A stretch of 64,000 nucleotides of DNA from Rhodocollybia butyracea (Eukaryota > Basidiomycota > Agaricomycetes > Agaricales > Omphalotaceae). The position numbers were made by a program, and so were the translations under genes. Of the stretch, positions 1 through 12,300 are shown in pieces (position 1 is the stretch's first letter; every line of letters starts with the position of its first letter). The notes under the pieces are model-generated. The model was not told the DNA's origin, ran no database searches, and saw only the letters and a program-made list of their open reading frames with translations. The stretch lies in assembly GCA_015501585.1 (NCBI GenBank), contig JADNRY010000001.1, positions 682,001 through 746,000 on the forward strand, written 5' to 3'.

Positions 1-21
1 GAAAAAGAAATTGACTTCCAG

Positions 22-3000
22 CGAAAGAAGTGAGTTTTGGTCAATTGCCTGAAACTGACGTTCTTAAACTTCTGCATAGTTTGCGAAGGCGTTACCTGAA
101 CTTGCTCCTTGTTCATCCGTACACGAAGGAATCTGACAATGTAGAGACACATCTCTGGATGCAGACATCCTATTCTTTTATATCCGACTACAAGCAGCGG
201 TTGGCGCGCATTGAACGTGCGACTCAGCGACAACCCCCAGGCCAGTCTCGGCATGGCCCTGTTGAATATCGGAAGCTGCTTCAACGATTTCGCCAATTTC
301 TCGCCGATGAAGACAAATTTTGGACTCAATTTGTCGTCCGGTACCATCGCTCGTTTTCTCTGGACGAAGCACATCCGGCACTTGTGGCTCTCGGTTTAGT
401 GTCTGAAGTAGCAGATTCCCCAGAGGAACTATCTCCAATAAATGGCCGGAACCACTTCCAGTTTCCTCCTTCTACATCTTTTGCCCCCACTAGCTCCTCA
501 GACCGTGAGAGTCGTTTGACCATTGTGAGCAAAGCGCTCGTGTGTCTTGGTGATATCGCTCGTTATCGAGAGCAGTACAATGAAAGCGGCGGGAGATCTA
601 GAGTTGGGCCTGAAGAAGAAGGAAAGGGACGTAAAAGAAATAAGAGAGGAGGTCCTCCTATTGCCGACATACCTCGTCCCAGGAATTTCGAGAGAGCGCG
701 CACTTGCTATGAACAGGCCAAGCTTTTGACACCTCACGATGGAAATCCGTCACATCAGCTTGCCATCATAGCATCATACGAGAAGGATATGTTCACCTCG
801 TTGGTGCATTACTACCGTTCTCTATGCGTCAAACATCCTTATGAAACAGCATCCGAAAACATGGCCGGTCTGCTCAGCAGAACTCTGGAACAGCGAAATA
901 CCTCTGGAAAAAAAGAGGTTCCTCCTGATATTGCCCATGTGCCGAAAGTGCTCATTGAGGAATTCAAGCATAAAGTTGTCGTTTTGCATGCTTTGTGGCG
1001 GCTGGGAAATGAGAGGTGTGTCCCAGAAACGATACACCAACTTGCCTTCTGATGAACTTATTCCAGCGATGACTCCACTATGGTGAAGGAAGCCAGCAAC
1101 ATTTATGCCCGGTTTTATGATTTGGTGTCTGAGCGGCATCTACCTGAAGACTTTATTACGCGGCTCGTCACTCTTGCACAAGGAGCACTTTGGAAAATTC
1201 GAATGCTCCAAGATGCTAGCTCAAACAATATCAAATCAAGACCTCGTTCGTTTGTAGCATCCCTTCCATCCCCAGTCATTGAGGCTCGCATATACACCCA
1301 TCTGTTGTCTCTATTTCGCGCCTTACTGCAAGTCAGCATTGAGAAGTTGAAGGAGCCACCGCCTGTTGACTCGGACAAAGACCTAGCCCAACGGCTAATT
1401 GTGGAATTCCGGAGAACGCTGCCTGCGATGAGAATCGCCGGAAAATGGCTTCGAGCCAATTACAAATACGTGATGGGCGATCCAGAAGCACAAGGTAATC
1501 GCAAAGGAAAAGCAAAACATACTACCGAGTCTTCAGGTATCATTAGTCCTTTGTCCACCGAGACCATCGATTTTTGGCGCACATACGCCGAGTTCCTTCG
1601 CGCCCTTTCTCGTACCTTTCCACAAGACCGACTACCAGACCTGAATTTTGCGTTGACGGAGGATATCGAGATGAAAGGTTTTAGACCGCTGAAAGGTTAT
1701 ATGGACCTGCAAAGGAACACAAACGGAACAAACGGAAAGGAAGGTCTACCTCTTAAAGAAAGCGAAGTACATCCCAACGATCTACACCTCATGAGAATCA
1801 AAGACATCCTTAGTGACGCCAAAGCTTTGGTTGAGATGGAGGTAAGGAGCAGTATACCGATACCGCAGACGAAAATCTGATGACATTCTGCGCAGAACTC
1901 GCCTCTCGCCATATATGGAAACCAATTTGTTGTCAGAGGTGTTGAGTCTCAAGTACAACCAATCCCAAGTATGCTGCCACCCACGATCAACCAACCAGTT
2001 TCGCCCGCCTTTCGTGAACAAGAAGACGACGCGATGACAGAACTCACGTCCAATACCGATGATGCGGTAATTCGCGATGCTTTCACCCACTTAAACGAAG
2101 GAGATGATGACGATGATGACGACGAAGTTGACCGGATTGTTTGGGACCCGAATCCAAGGTTTTTTAGTGTAACCTCCATGCATGTCATGGCGATGCTAAA
2201 CATTATTCTCTAGTGCTCCCCCAGATCCTTCCCCAAAGCTGGCCCCCCTTACATCTACCGGTATCTTTGGCACTTCAAATTCCCCGTTGCTTCTACTATA
2301 CCCAGCTCCCCTCCGGTAGGGTCTGTGTCACCGGTTGCACAGGCCCAACCGCCTTTACCTTCCTCTAGTCAGTCAGGATCTTCGCGTGTGGACAAAACCA
2401 CAGCTGAAGATTTGCTCAAAGGCTTTATGGCTTTGGGTCGCGTCCCAGAACTACCAAAACCAGACAAAGCAACCTCTGATTCTCGGGTCGCCGGGTCGCC
2501 ATTTTTGTTTGATCGAACGGGGAGTAGTATATGGTCTGCTTCTCAGGATGAGCAACCGCTTCGCTTCGCTACGAGTGGACCCCAAGCGGCTCATCCCTTG
2601 ACTCCACAGACACGACACCATAACATATCTGTATCTCAAGACTTCTCGTTGCAACATTCCATATGGTCATATCCCAACAATCAAAACTCACATCATCTCA
2701 TTGGTGCATTACCCTCAGCAGCTCTATTTACTTCCCATCCTACATATCCTGTTACATCCCACCAACGAAGGCCTTCTGCGACAGCGGATGTCTATCCTTT
2801 CCCTTCTGCTCGAAACCCTGGTTTGGGCTCAGCGGGAGGTGCCTCTCCCCATTTTGCGCACCAACTGGATCAGTCCAGCGTCGGAATCTTCCCAACTCCC
2901 TACCCACATGCACAACCTCCACCTCTGGAAACTACTTCGAATAGCCTGTATGATCCACTCGGTACTCCTCAGCACTCTCCCCACACGCGGCATCTTCCCT

Positions 3001-3071
3001 TTCACGACGCACCTGCCTTTGCTTCTCCAGCCATGCCATCTATATCGTCAATATGGGCAAACAACGGGTAA
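22..3071 (+). CDS. EST1/SMG7-like protein, 5'-truncated by window edge
   Basis: Resembles the EST1/SMG5-7 family, which acts in telomerase recruitment and/or nonsense-mediated mRNA decay through a 14-3-3-like domain of helical repeats. The first part matches the EST1 N-terminal domain and the following segment (FERARTCYEQAKLLTPHDG, then HQLAIIASYEKDMFTSLVHYY) matches the Est1 DNA/RNA-binding domain with its TPR-like helices. The C-terminus is low-complexity, rich in Ser/Pro/His. No ATG opens the first exon: an in-frame stop at 12-14 and an acceptor AG at 20-21 show that it starts after an intron, so the N-terminus lies upstream of the window. Inferred introns are 1016-1066, 1842-1895 and about 2169-2213, all restoring the frame. 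Stop at 3069-3071. The third junction is the least certain. Telomere versus NMD role cannot be decided here. Confidence 0.8.
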
Positions 3072-3738
3072 TGTCAGCAGCCCTTCAGGGTTAATTCTAG
3101 ACTGTATAACCAGGGCCTAACAACGTCCCTTTTCAGCCACTCGTATCGGTAAACTTGGCTCCGATCGGTTCTTATAGCTGGTAATTTTTCCAGACGCGCA
3201 TAGCACCCGGTAGACCATGCCAATACCGAGGTGTTGTTTCCCCATTCGAAGGATATACTCGCATACAAGTGTCAATGTGCCAAAATGTCAGGTACAGTTG
3301 TATCTCCAAGTTGCCTTTTCACTTTCACTTTCCTCTTGTTCTGAATACTGTCCAATTCCAAGTCCAGAATTCTCGGTGTTGCTCTTCATCTTGCCTGTCG
3401 CTCGGGACGTGTACTACCTATCACACATAGTACTGTGACTATGTGTCTGTCTGACTGCTCTTATGTGTGCTACCATACCAACCAGAACAACCTAAGTACC
3501 GCAGAAGTACTGTACTTCTTGAATGACTACAGAATAGCCTCCATGACGACGTGTACTTCTTTACTTAAGGCCTCGAAAATTAGTTATACTCTTCCCGCTT
3601 TTTACATCTGCTTCTGCGAGTCTGGGACTGCACCTTCCATCGTAACTGTCTCGTTGTTTGACGCAGCCTGACTTGTCTTACCTCCCTTCAGAACAAGAAA
3701 GGAGGACCCTAGCATTTATTTAACCCCTGTGATAATCA
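3072..3738. other. Intergenic spacer
   Basis: Pyrimidine-rich DNA following the EST1/SMG7-like stop codon. Only short open frames without recognisable protein character are present; I see no RNA gene or repeat. Confidence 0.5.
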
Positions 3739-3960
3739 ATGTCACCTAACGATAGCCTTGATTCTACTTCTACCACAAACACCTACCCTGATTCCGCCTC
3801 TGCAGCCTATCTTGCAGCCACCTTCATTGAAGAGATTGATTCGTGGATCGTAGACATCCGCCAGCAGCTGGACGAGCTGGAGGGGAGACACGAGAAGCAC
3901 AAGAAGTGGCTGGCTAATTCAGGGGATAAAGCATTGAAATCGGCGGGCGTACAGAGTTAA
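3739..3960 (+). CDS. Small hypothetical protein (73 aa)
   Basis: Uninterrupted ATG-to-stop frame of 73 residues that I do not recognise. The first 25 residues are Ser/Thr-rich. The middle (IEEIDSWIVDIRQQLDELEG) has hydrophobic heptad spacing followed by a charged Arg/Glu/Lys stretch, suggesting a short amphipathic helix or coiled coil, as in small subunits of larger complexes. It lies between the EST1/SMG7-like gene and the convergent SUZ gene, with no visible introns. The ATG context is not strong (T at -3). It could be a real microprotein or a chance frame; composition argues mildly for the former. Confidence 0.45.
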   Translation: MSPNDSLDSTSTTNTYPDSASAAYLAATFIEEIDSWIVDIRQQLDELEGRHEKHKKWLANSGDKALKSAGVQS

Positions 3961-4202
3961 GGTAGTAATAAGTGCATTTTTTTGAGATGATCTGAACTCA
4001 AGGCAGATTCCCAAACGCCTAGCTCAGCATGTTCCTTCCAAGTTCATTCCCAATTTCCCATTTCTTCCCTGGCCATACCTTACATAAAAAAAACCAAAAA
4101 TAATTGTAGTTTTATCCTGTCGAACAAGATGCTCTGGAAATTTGTTTCTTGAAGCTGAAATGAGTATAGCACAATATGTACAACGAATACAACTGAGAGC
4201 CA

Positions 4203-4795
4203 TTACTGGCTTTCACGTCTGTCGAATCCCTTTGCGGGGGAATCTGCACCCAATGCCACGTCATCTGGACCTCGAGGATTACGAATGATAGGACTATCTT
4301 TCTTGGACGCTGCGTTGGTCTCCTCGCCAAATATTCTCTTCCGGGCAGCTTCATACCGTGCCTCTCTATCTTCCAGTGATTCCTGCGACATAGAAGGCGA
4401 AGGAGATTTGGCATTCTCGTTGGTTGTTGGACGTTTGAGTATTTTGAGCGCAGGCTGAAATGCAGCGGCAGGAGGAGGGGACGCCACGGATGAAGATGAA
4501 GATGATACGATAAAGGCAGGCATTGGTGTTGCAGCGTTGTGATTACTGTTTCATTCAAGGTCTGCTTCAGTAGATCTTTAACCAATTAAATCTCCTACGC
4601 TTTCTCCCATATTTTCTTGTTCTTCTCTTCTACGGGAATCTCCTCGAGTTCATCATCATCTTCCCAATCATCGCGTACAGATTGTGCTGGCGCTTTAGGG
4701 CGCCTCAAAGTGGACTAGACATTAATCACAGAGATGAAAAAGTAACTTTTAGGGCTCACTTCAGGCTCGCCCCAGTCAGAATTCCCAGTGAACAT
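4203..4795 (-). CDS. SUZ-domain protein, SZRD1-like (164 aa)
   Basis: Three exons (4760-4795, 4599-4714, 4203-4545) join to exactly 165 codons including stop. The N-terminus is short and acidic (DDWEDDDELEEIPVEE), followed by a Ser/Pro/Ala linker. The SUZ core covers roughly residues 85-160: LKILKRP, then an Arg/Glu helix (LEDREARYEAARKRIFGE), then IIRNPRGPDD and a terminal GF. SUZ domains bind RNA and occur in R3H proteins and in the small metazoan protein SZRD1, which this matches in size and order. Introns of 45 and 53 nt have GT-AG ends. The gene is head-to-head with the dipeptidase gene, only 63 bp between start codons. RNA binding is inferred from the family. Confidence 0.8.
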
Positions 4796-4858
4796 AAAGA
4801 AGGTGAAAGTGCGCGCTCAAAGCCGGCCCGACGCTTCAGCATAACCACAGAAGCAGAA
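4796..4858. promoter_or_regulatory. Compact bidirectional promoter region (63 bp between start codons)
   Basis: The two divergent start codons, at 4795 (minus) and 4859 (plus), leave 63 bp. Both 5' UTRs and any core promoter elements must overlap each other or the neighbouring gene. No TATA box is visible. Confidence 0.55.
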
Positions 4859-6836
4859 ATGGTTGCACCTAAAGAGTTTCTCGATTTCGTTGATAACAAC
4901 GCCGATGCGTTCATCCAGAGGTATTTGTACTATTCCCATGCTGAATTTCTCTCTGATTTGTTATAAAGGCTCGGGGAAGCTGTGGCGATTAAATCGTTGA
5001 GCTAGTTATTGCAGATCGCATGTACAATGTCCTGATACGATTTTATAGTATCAGCGGGGACCCAGCCTGCCGTCCAGAGGTCTTCAAGATGATGAACTGG
5101 GTGGCGCAAAAATTTGAATCCGTTGGTGTGGAAGTCCAACAAGTTGACTTAGGGAAACACATTATGGACGGCCAGGAGCTGCAGCTTCCTAATGCTGTTC
5201 TTGGGCGAATTGGAAACGATCCAAAGCTCCGTACAGGTGAAAATTTGGCGCCTTTCTTCGTTCCTCCGTCCTCTGAGCTCAAATTTGCTTATCAAAATTT
5301 TAGTCCTTTGCTACGCTCACGCGGATGTTCAACCCGTATGTATATCTACACTGTCGTTATCTCACTGCAAAACGGGTATTTTCTCTTTGAAATATTCAGG
5401 CAAACGTCTCCGACGGCTGGGACACTGACCCATTCACTCTCACGATCCAAGAAAATGGGAAATTAGTTGGTAGAGGGTCTACAGATGACAAAGGGCCGCT
5501 CCTTGGATGGCTGAACGTGTTACAATACCATTATGACAACAAGAAACCACTTCCCGTCAATTTGAGATTCTGTTTCGAAGGTATGGAAGAATCCGGGAGC
5601 GAAGGATTGGATGAGCTCGTTGTACGAGAATCTAAACCCGGAGGCTGGTTCGAGGGCGTTGATTGCGTTTGCATCGTGAGCATTTCTTCCCTTTCAACTG
5701 ATCTATACATGTATCTTAGCTTGATTTCTAGTCAGACAATTACTGGCTTAACACGTCGACACCTGTTTTGACTTACGGTTTGAGGGGGCTTGCCTATTAT
5801 AAACTTAACGTTTCCGGACCTGCCAGGGACCTGCACTCTGGTGTCTTTGGACGCACAGTGCATGAACCCATGACGGATCTGATCAGGCTCATGAACACGC
5901 TTGTGGATGTAAATGGCAAGATTCTCATTCCAGGCGTTGATGATATGGTTATGGCCGCTGATGTCGAAGAACGGTACGTGTGTGGTCTTCTTCTAATATC
6001 CTCCATCTCATTTTTCAATAGAAAATTGTACGAGGCCTTAGATTATAGTATCAAAGATGTCGAGCAATCCGCCGGGGCTCCCATCGCCCTTTCGGACGAC
6101 AAGGTTGAAGTTTTGATGGGTCGTATGAGAATGCCCAGCTTGTCTTTGCACGGTATCGAAGGTGCTTTCTATGGTTCCGGCGCCAAGACTGTTATCCCAG
6201 CCAAAGTGTCTGGAAAATTCAGCATTCGGTATGCTGCTTTACTTACATTGACACAACTAGCTTTCCTACTCTTTTTGCAGGCTGGTCCCACCTCAAACAC
6301 CGGAAAACGTACTTCCATTCGTTCAAAAGCATGTCGATTCTGAGTGGGCTAAACTTGGTTCGAAGAACAAGTTCGAGTTGGAAGAGCTGCATGGCGGTAA
6401 ACCTTGGGTGACGGATATCAACCACTGGAACTTCCAAGCTGGAAAGGCTGCTACCAGGGTAAGCATCCACAACTCACCTTTCTCTAGTCATTCATGGAGT
6501 CAATTTCTGCAGGCTGTTTACAATAAGGAACCTGATATGACAAGAGAGGGAGGTTCAATTCCTGTTACACTTACCTTTGCCGAAGCACTTGGTGTTAGTG
6601 TCATGCTCCTTCCTATGGGACGGGGTGACGATGGTGCTCAGTAAGTTATTATGAGCTCACTCCTGTCCTGATGCTCAATAGTTTGTTGTCGCAGCTCTAC
6701 GAATGAGAAACTCGATCGCTCGAATTTCATTGAAGGGGTACGTATTTTTGCGTTCGGTTTTACGGTACCTTGACCTATTTCACAGACCAAGCTCCTTGGA
6801 ACATACCTTTACGAGGTGGCTGCCATAGCAAACTGA
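4859..6836 (+). CDS. DUG1: Cys-Gly metallodipeptidase, M20 family (DUG1-like, 477 aa)
   Basis: Eleven exons (4859-4920, 4969-4995, 5049-5236, 5304-5335, 5400-5675, 5732-5973, 6022-6228, 6281-6458, 6513-6640, 6695-6737, 6786-6836) add up to 478 codons with no frame break. The protein is an M20 di-zinc peptidase of the carnosinase/Dug1 type, which in yeast cleaves Cys-Gly during cytosolic glutathione turnover. Visible motifs: YAHADVQP (first metal His and the nearby Asp; the family usually has YGHxDVQP), GRGSTDDKGP (bridging Asp), CFEGMEESGSEGL (catalytic Glu pair), SDNYWLN, and HSGVFGR of the dimerisation lid. Length matches the family (about 480 aa). The Gly-to-Ala change beside the first metal His is conservative. 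The substrate is inferred from the closest family. Confidence 0.93.
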
Positions 6837-7787
6837 TGATACTATTGAGAAATGTTCAGCTGTTTTGAAGTATATACATGTTTATATATGTAAGATAAAA
6901 GAACGCAATTGCTCGTCGAAGTCCAGATAGTATGATATCATTGTCTGGTCTACTTCAATTCCCTTGAATGGACCAGTCAGGATAGGCGGGTTTCCGCAAC
7001 GGTTGCATTCCACCTTGTGCTCCAGGAGCCGAACTTTCGGTTGCCAACTGCCATCGGGTCCCTCTCCTCTAAAATTCTATTGGGTCATCTTCTTAGGAAA
7101 CTGTTTGTCGACATGACTAGTTTGAGGCGAGTACACCAGACCCAAGGTCGGTAAACTTGAACACGCCTTTAAAGTGGAGATCCATATGTGTAAAATATCG
7201 ATTTTTAGATACAAACCCTCGGTTTGAATGCACGTCACATGATGGAGGTGGGTAGGTAAGCTTTGACACTTCTAAATCAGGTCCGCAAGACCATCGACAG
7301 TATTCCTTGCGGATAGCCATGGTGTCAATGACGCGTGTCTTGGAAGTGTGTGCGGCCTACTCGATCTCCTTGTCCTCAGCTGTCCAACCAATACAAGAGG
7401 TCTTGCGGTTCAATCAACGCATATAGGGGAGTTGGACGAGTAACAAAGAACAAAGGAACAAAGGAGCACCAAGTTTCTATCGAACCATCACAGGCTTCCG
7501 CATATCTCGTTTCTTACCTTCAGACTCAGCATCTCCGCTTGCTTCTCTGTTGAACACTTCAGTTTATGTAAGTGTAAACCTTCTGTATATTTCTAGATGG
7601 TTCAAGGGGTCTCTTCGATCATACTTGGTGATCTGGTATCCCCTGGTTTCCGCACAACACACAACCAAGCAAGTAAGGTACGCGTCGATCATTCTCTCCT
7701 TTTCTTTCCTTTATAATCCGCCAGAACTCGTTCGAAAAACCGTCTACTTCATTTCCCTTTGCCCTCCACATACTCGCAGTCACTAGC
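6837..7787. other. Intergenic spacer and 5' region of the secreted-protein gene
   Basis: No convincing gene. A pyrimidine-rich run followed by an AT-rich TATAAT-like stretch near 7710 lies about 75 bp upstream of the next ATG and may be core promoter or 5' UTR. The open frames in this stretch have no recognisable protein character. Confidence 0.4.
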
Positions 7788-8829
7788 ATGCTTTTCACTG
7801 CCATCACTATCCTCTCAGCAGCCACTTTCGCTTCGGCCGACACTATTGAGGGCTTAATCAAGCGTGATAGCTCTCAAGAGTGGTGTGCAGATATCTCGGG
7901 TCGTTTGAACTCAAAGCCTTCTTGGATGCACCATTCAGTGCCGGTACTTTCAGTGCGTATCCCTATCTAAATTATTTCTACCTCTTTACTTACCTGTACC
8001 TCCTATGTAGAGGACATTTGCCTATGTGAAAGCGGTATTTCTACCTTTGCAGGCAGCGATAACAGCGTCTGCAAGAAAGCTGTTCGTAAAATAGGAAGGG
8101 CAAAGGTTGAAACTGCTCTCTCAAAACTGGTAAGCTCTCTCGTGAAAATCCTTACTGTTTATGCTCATTTTCCTCTCTCAGATCCAATCTTGCAACGACA
8201 AGCAGCATTGTACATTCCCCTCCTACTCAGTCCCATCATGCTCGTCGGACAACGTCTGTGACTTTTCTTGCTCCAGCGGTTACTCCAAGACCACCGACCA
8301 AAACGGTGTCGCCTTGTGCACATGCGAAGGTACCAAGTCGGTCTGTAGCAATGGAGACTGCCAGTATTCCTGCCCCTCTCCCAACCCTCAGCAAGCTAGC
8401 AAGCGTGACCGTCTCTTCTGGGGAAAGGAGATTCAGCACACCTGCAAACCTGGCTGGACTGCATGTGGTATAGTTGGTGGTCGCGCTCGCGATTGGGAGT
8501 GTATCGACACCCGTTCCGAACTTGAAAGTTGTGAGTTTAACTTGTTCCTCCTCTAGTATCCGAGACTCAATAGTGTTGTTTTCTTAGGTGGTGGCTGCCC
8601 TGTCTACTTTTCACCTTCGCATTCTGGTCACCAGGACCTTGGTGTTGACTGCACTAGCCTCCCAGGTGTCTCCGACGTTTCCTGCAGCAATAGCGTCTGT
8701 TCCGTTGAAAAGTGCCTTCCCGGTTTCAAGGTCTCCAGCAGTGGCCAGCAGTGTGAACGTGACGAAAACGATACATGGGGATCTTTTGGCACTGTTTTTC
8801 AGGCCGTTGAGGTTCTCTTCTCTAACTAA
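7788..8829 (+). CDS. Secreted Cys-rich protein with CPL1-like domain
   Basis: Starts with a hydrophobic signal peptide (MLFTAITILSAATFASA) and then a dibasic KR site that could be cut by a Kex2-type protease. The mature part is cysteine-rich: repeated C-x2-4-C patterns in the middle (CNDKQHCTFPSYSVPSC, CTCEG, CKPGWTACG) and a C-terminal block with GVDC, VSC, CSVEKCLPGFKV as in the CPL1-like domain of fungal secreted proteins. The family was named for a Cryptococcus capsule-related protein; function in mushrooms is unknown. Later junctions (donor after CTG near 8129; TGT split across the intron ending at 8587) are clean. The first junction is uncertain: the reading that would give AFLDAPFSAGTF is one base out of frame with the signal-peptide exon near 7913-7915. 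AATAAA lies at 8941. Confidence 0.75.
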
Positions 8830-9338
8830 AGGAGGTTTTTTTCCCTCCTTACCTTTGATGTTTGTCTTGGCACGGATTGGCTTTCATACGGTTTATTTGC
8901 TCTGGATACGATTGTGGTCCTTGGTTGCCTTCTGAATCAGAATAAAAATAGCATACAGTTTAATATCTGCTTTCGAGCATAAATTGTCCAAATGCAAGAC
9001 CTCATTTATTGTCGTATAACCAGACATTTGCGCCTCTGCGAGGTCAACTCAAAGGTTGTGCTTTTGTCCATGCTTGGTCCATGCAAGGTAAAAGTGACGC
9101 GCTTAAATTTAGCGCTCACATGGTCGCGCGCCGCGTAAGCGATTGAATCATAACTCTTCGTGTTTTGCATTTCTCATCTCCGTTTAATCGCTGGTATCTC
9201 TAGAGCAATAGTCAGATATCTGTCTCTGTGGTATGTCCAAAGCTTCAAACCGTTTACAATATAACTGGCACTGACTTCCGGTTTCGTCTCATACCAAAGA
9301 GATTACATATTTCATCTCCTCAGCTTTCGTGGTCCACC
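8830..9338. other. Intergenic spacer
   Basis: Holds the 3' UTR of the secreted-protein gene (AATAAA at 8941) and the 5' region of the HECT ligase gene. A GC-rich patch around 9121-9140 is not part of any recognisable gene. Confidence 0.4.
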
Positions 9339-12300
9339 ATGTTACCCCTCTTTGATGCGGACCGTCGTCGTCGACAAATCAACCTGGGTGGTACTTCATC
9401 CTCGACTTCTCATTCTTCAATCCTTGATCAAGCGAAGCTGCGTCGCGAAGAACGAACGGAGCACAAGCGGCGCATCGATAACTCTGTAAAGATTCAAGCG
9501 TGGTGGCGAGGAACGAATGAGCAAAGGCGAGTAAGAATGGAGCTTAGAAAGAGTTTAGATGATGCATTGGACCGAGGGGATCTGTTACATCTGGAGACGC
9601 TGCGTATGCTGGTTATTGTGTGCAAGAAACAGACCCACGACGAAATTCTTAGTAAATGGTCAGGGAAGATCGTTCAGGATGGATCTGGTGAGGCGTTCAT
9701 TTTAGATATTGATAAACGACAAACTGACTTGAATGGCGATCCAGATATCTTAGCCCTTTTTGCTACTGCCGGAGATGCCGTCCAAAGTTATTTTGTACTA
9801 TTCAAGCAAATCTTACTCCTTTTACTGCATGAAGTGGCGAAGAATGCCCAGCAAGTCGACTCTCTTATTGCCCTGGTCAAACATCCTAACCTCCTTCATT
9901 TAGGCTTGACAGTTCGGTGCTGTATCTCAAAATCTTGAATTCGTTACTTTGCGCTACGGATAGATCAGTAGCGACAGAGTTGACGCTTTACCTGCTATCT
10001 CATGAGCTCTACTTGTTATTGGCCTCCTCCTTGAAATCAATCGTACGTTTGACCTTCTCGCACGACCACTGGAATTCTGACTTTTCATTAAAAGCCTGTT
10101 GAGGCTAAATCGTCGCCCTCTCTTCCTCTACTGATCCCACTCTGCACGGCCCCGTTTAACAGCCTGGAATCTTCCGAGCCTGCGTATGCATTGGCCATGC
10201 AAGGACTGTTGATCCATGTCATGACTGTCCCTCTACTTCCCAATCGTCTTCCGTTACCCACACTTACACATCTATCTTCACACCTCCCATTGACGAAGTT
10301 GAACGTGCTCTACGCTACTTCTAGTAATTCTAATTCTTCGCAACTGTCTACATTCTTGATAACCCCATCCGCTCTTGAGGCCAAAATCCATCTGGTTGCC
10401 AATCTCCTCGCTTTCACCCCTCCTCGGTATACCAAATTACCGGGGATAACGTTAGCCGCTTATTTGCGGCTTTTGAGCAGTGTTCTAGATGTCATTCCTC
10501 CAGGTGCTCTCGAGGGTACGGCAGCGGCTTCTTCGGCGCGACCAGATGGTTATGATTCCGGCTCAGAGGATGGCTTGTCAACTATTCGCGTCTCCGTAGT
10601 CACATCTTTCGATGCTTTAACTCCAACCCCAATTCCCGTTCTTGACTCCCGTACCTTGAAACGGCTCCTCACCCTACCATCTGCTGCCCATATCAACTCT
10701 GTTCTAACTGTTTCAAAAAACCTTGGCTCCTCACGCTATTCCCTTATCACATTCATCTATGCCATTGTAGGCGTGTGGCCTTCAAGACAAAACGACATTC
10801 TTACTCATCTCTGGTCTTGGAATGGTGGAGGCTTGGTGAGGGAAATTTGGAGGGGCTGGGTCAGAGGAGGAGGACTGGGAAGCAAGCTAGGCTCAGAAAA
10901 TACAGATCCAAACGCCATGGATGTAGAGAACGATGCAGGCCTTACCTCACGACCCAGTCACTTTGAGCCATTACGACCTTCCAACACTCCTTCTAGACTC
11001 TTGGGAATATATAATGATGAAGATCCTTGGGCACCATTACTTCTTCTCGCAGATCTGTACTCCCAAGGATTGGTAACTATGGGAGATGACGAATTTTTCT
11101 CTGCTTCAGTGGGGTCTACCTCGACAGCACAGAAAAATCCACTTTCCTTACATGAGATCGCTGCTTTTACTCAACAACTCCTTAATATCGCTTGGGTACT
11201 TTGGATGCATGGCGCTGATTTAGTGGAGCAGTCTAGCACAATATCTACATCTGTTGTCCCTATACCACGCGTTCGCCTCACGTGGCTCGAAATTCGTGGA
11301 AAGGTCACCAAATGCCTTCTTGCTATCAATGCCCGTGATGCGCGAAAACCCTTCATGCCGAAAGGTGGCTGGTTGGTTCTGAATGACGGAATTGATAGTA
11401 ACGATACACCCGGGACAGATATGCATCTCACAGCAGAGATGACCGGGTTTATAGACGCAGCAATATATGAAGCCCACGAGCTTTTGGATGACTCCGAGTC
11501 AGAAGAAACTATGAGTTCCCTTAATCCGCCACGGCGTGGTGCAAGATCTCATGGACCGGGTGCCTCCTCTTATTCGAGACGAAAGTTGACTTATCTCTCC
11601 CCTCGGTTGAACATTCTCAATAACATCCCGTTCGCAATCCCATTCAGTGTCCGAGTGTCTATCTTCCGAGCATTCGTTCACATGGATATACTCGAGCGGA
11701 GAAATCCAGGATCAGTACGCCCTTTGGACCTGTTCTTTTGTCCTTACACTCATGCACATTATACTAGCGGTCTATACCAGCAATCAACCCTTGGGCAAAC
11801 CTTAGTGCTACTTTGAATGACGTGAGGGGCTCGCGCAATGCACAGGGCCGGCAACAGACGGTGACTGTACGCCGCGGTAGCGTCGCACAAGACGGATTCG
11901 ACCACTTGAGCGATGCAGATTTAAAGAACCCCATTCAGATTGTATTCGTTGACCAATGGGGGCAGGAAGAGTCAGGGCTTTTTTGGTTTCAAGGCGTTTT
12001 ACTGAACCTCTATCCATTAGAGCTGGTATAGACGGTGGCGGCGTCTTCAAAGAGTTTTTCACATCCCTCTGCAAAGAAGTCTTCGACACGGATCGAGGAC
12101 TGTGGTTAAGTAACGAGAACAACGAACTTTATCCTAATCCACATGCATACGCCACCGAAGGTGAGTTCTCGATGGCTGTAACTCTAGTATTGATCACATT
12201 GTGTTGTTCTATAGCGCATAGCTTGAACTGGTTCGTCGTTTTCGAGCTTTTCTCAAATATTAACTGACATCGAATTTTAGGTATCGATTCATTGGTCGAA

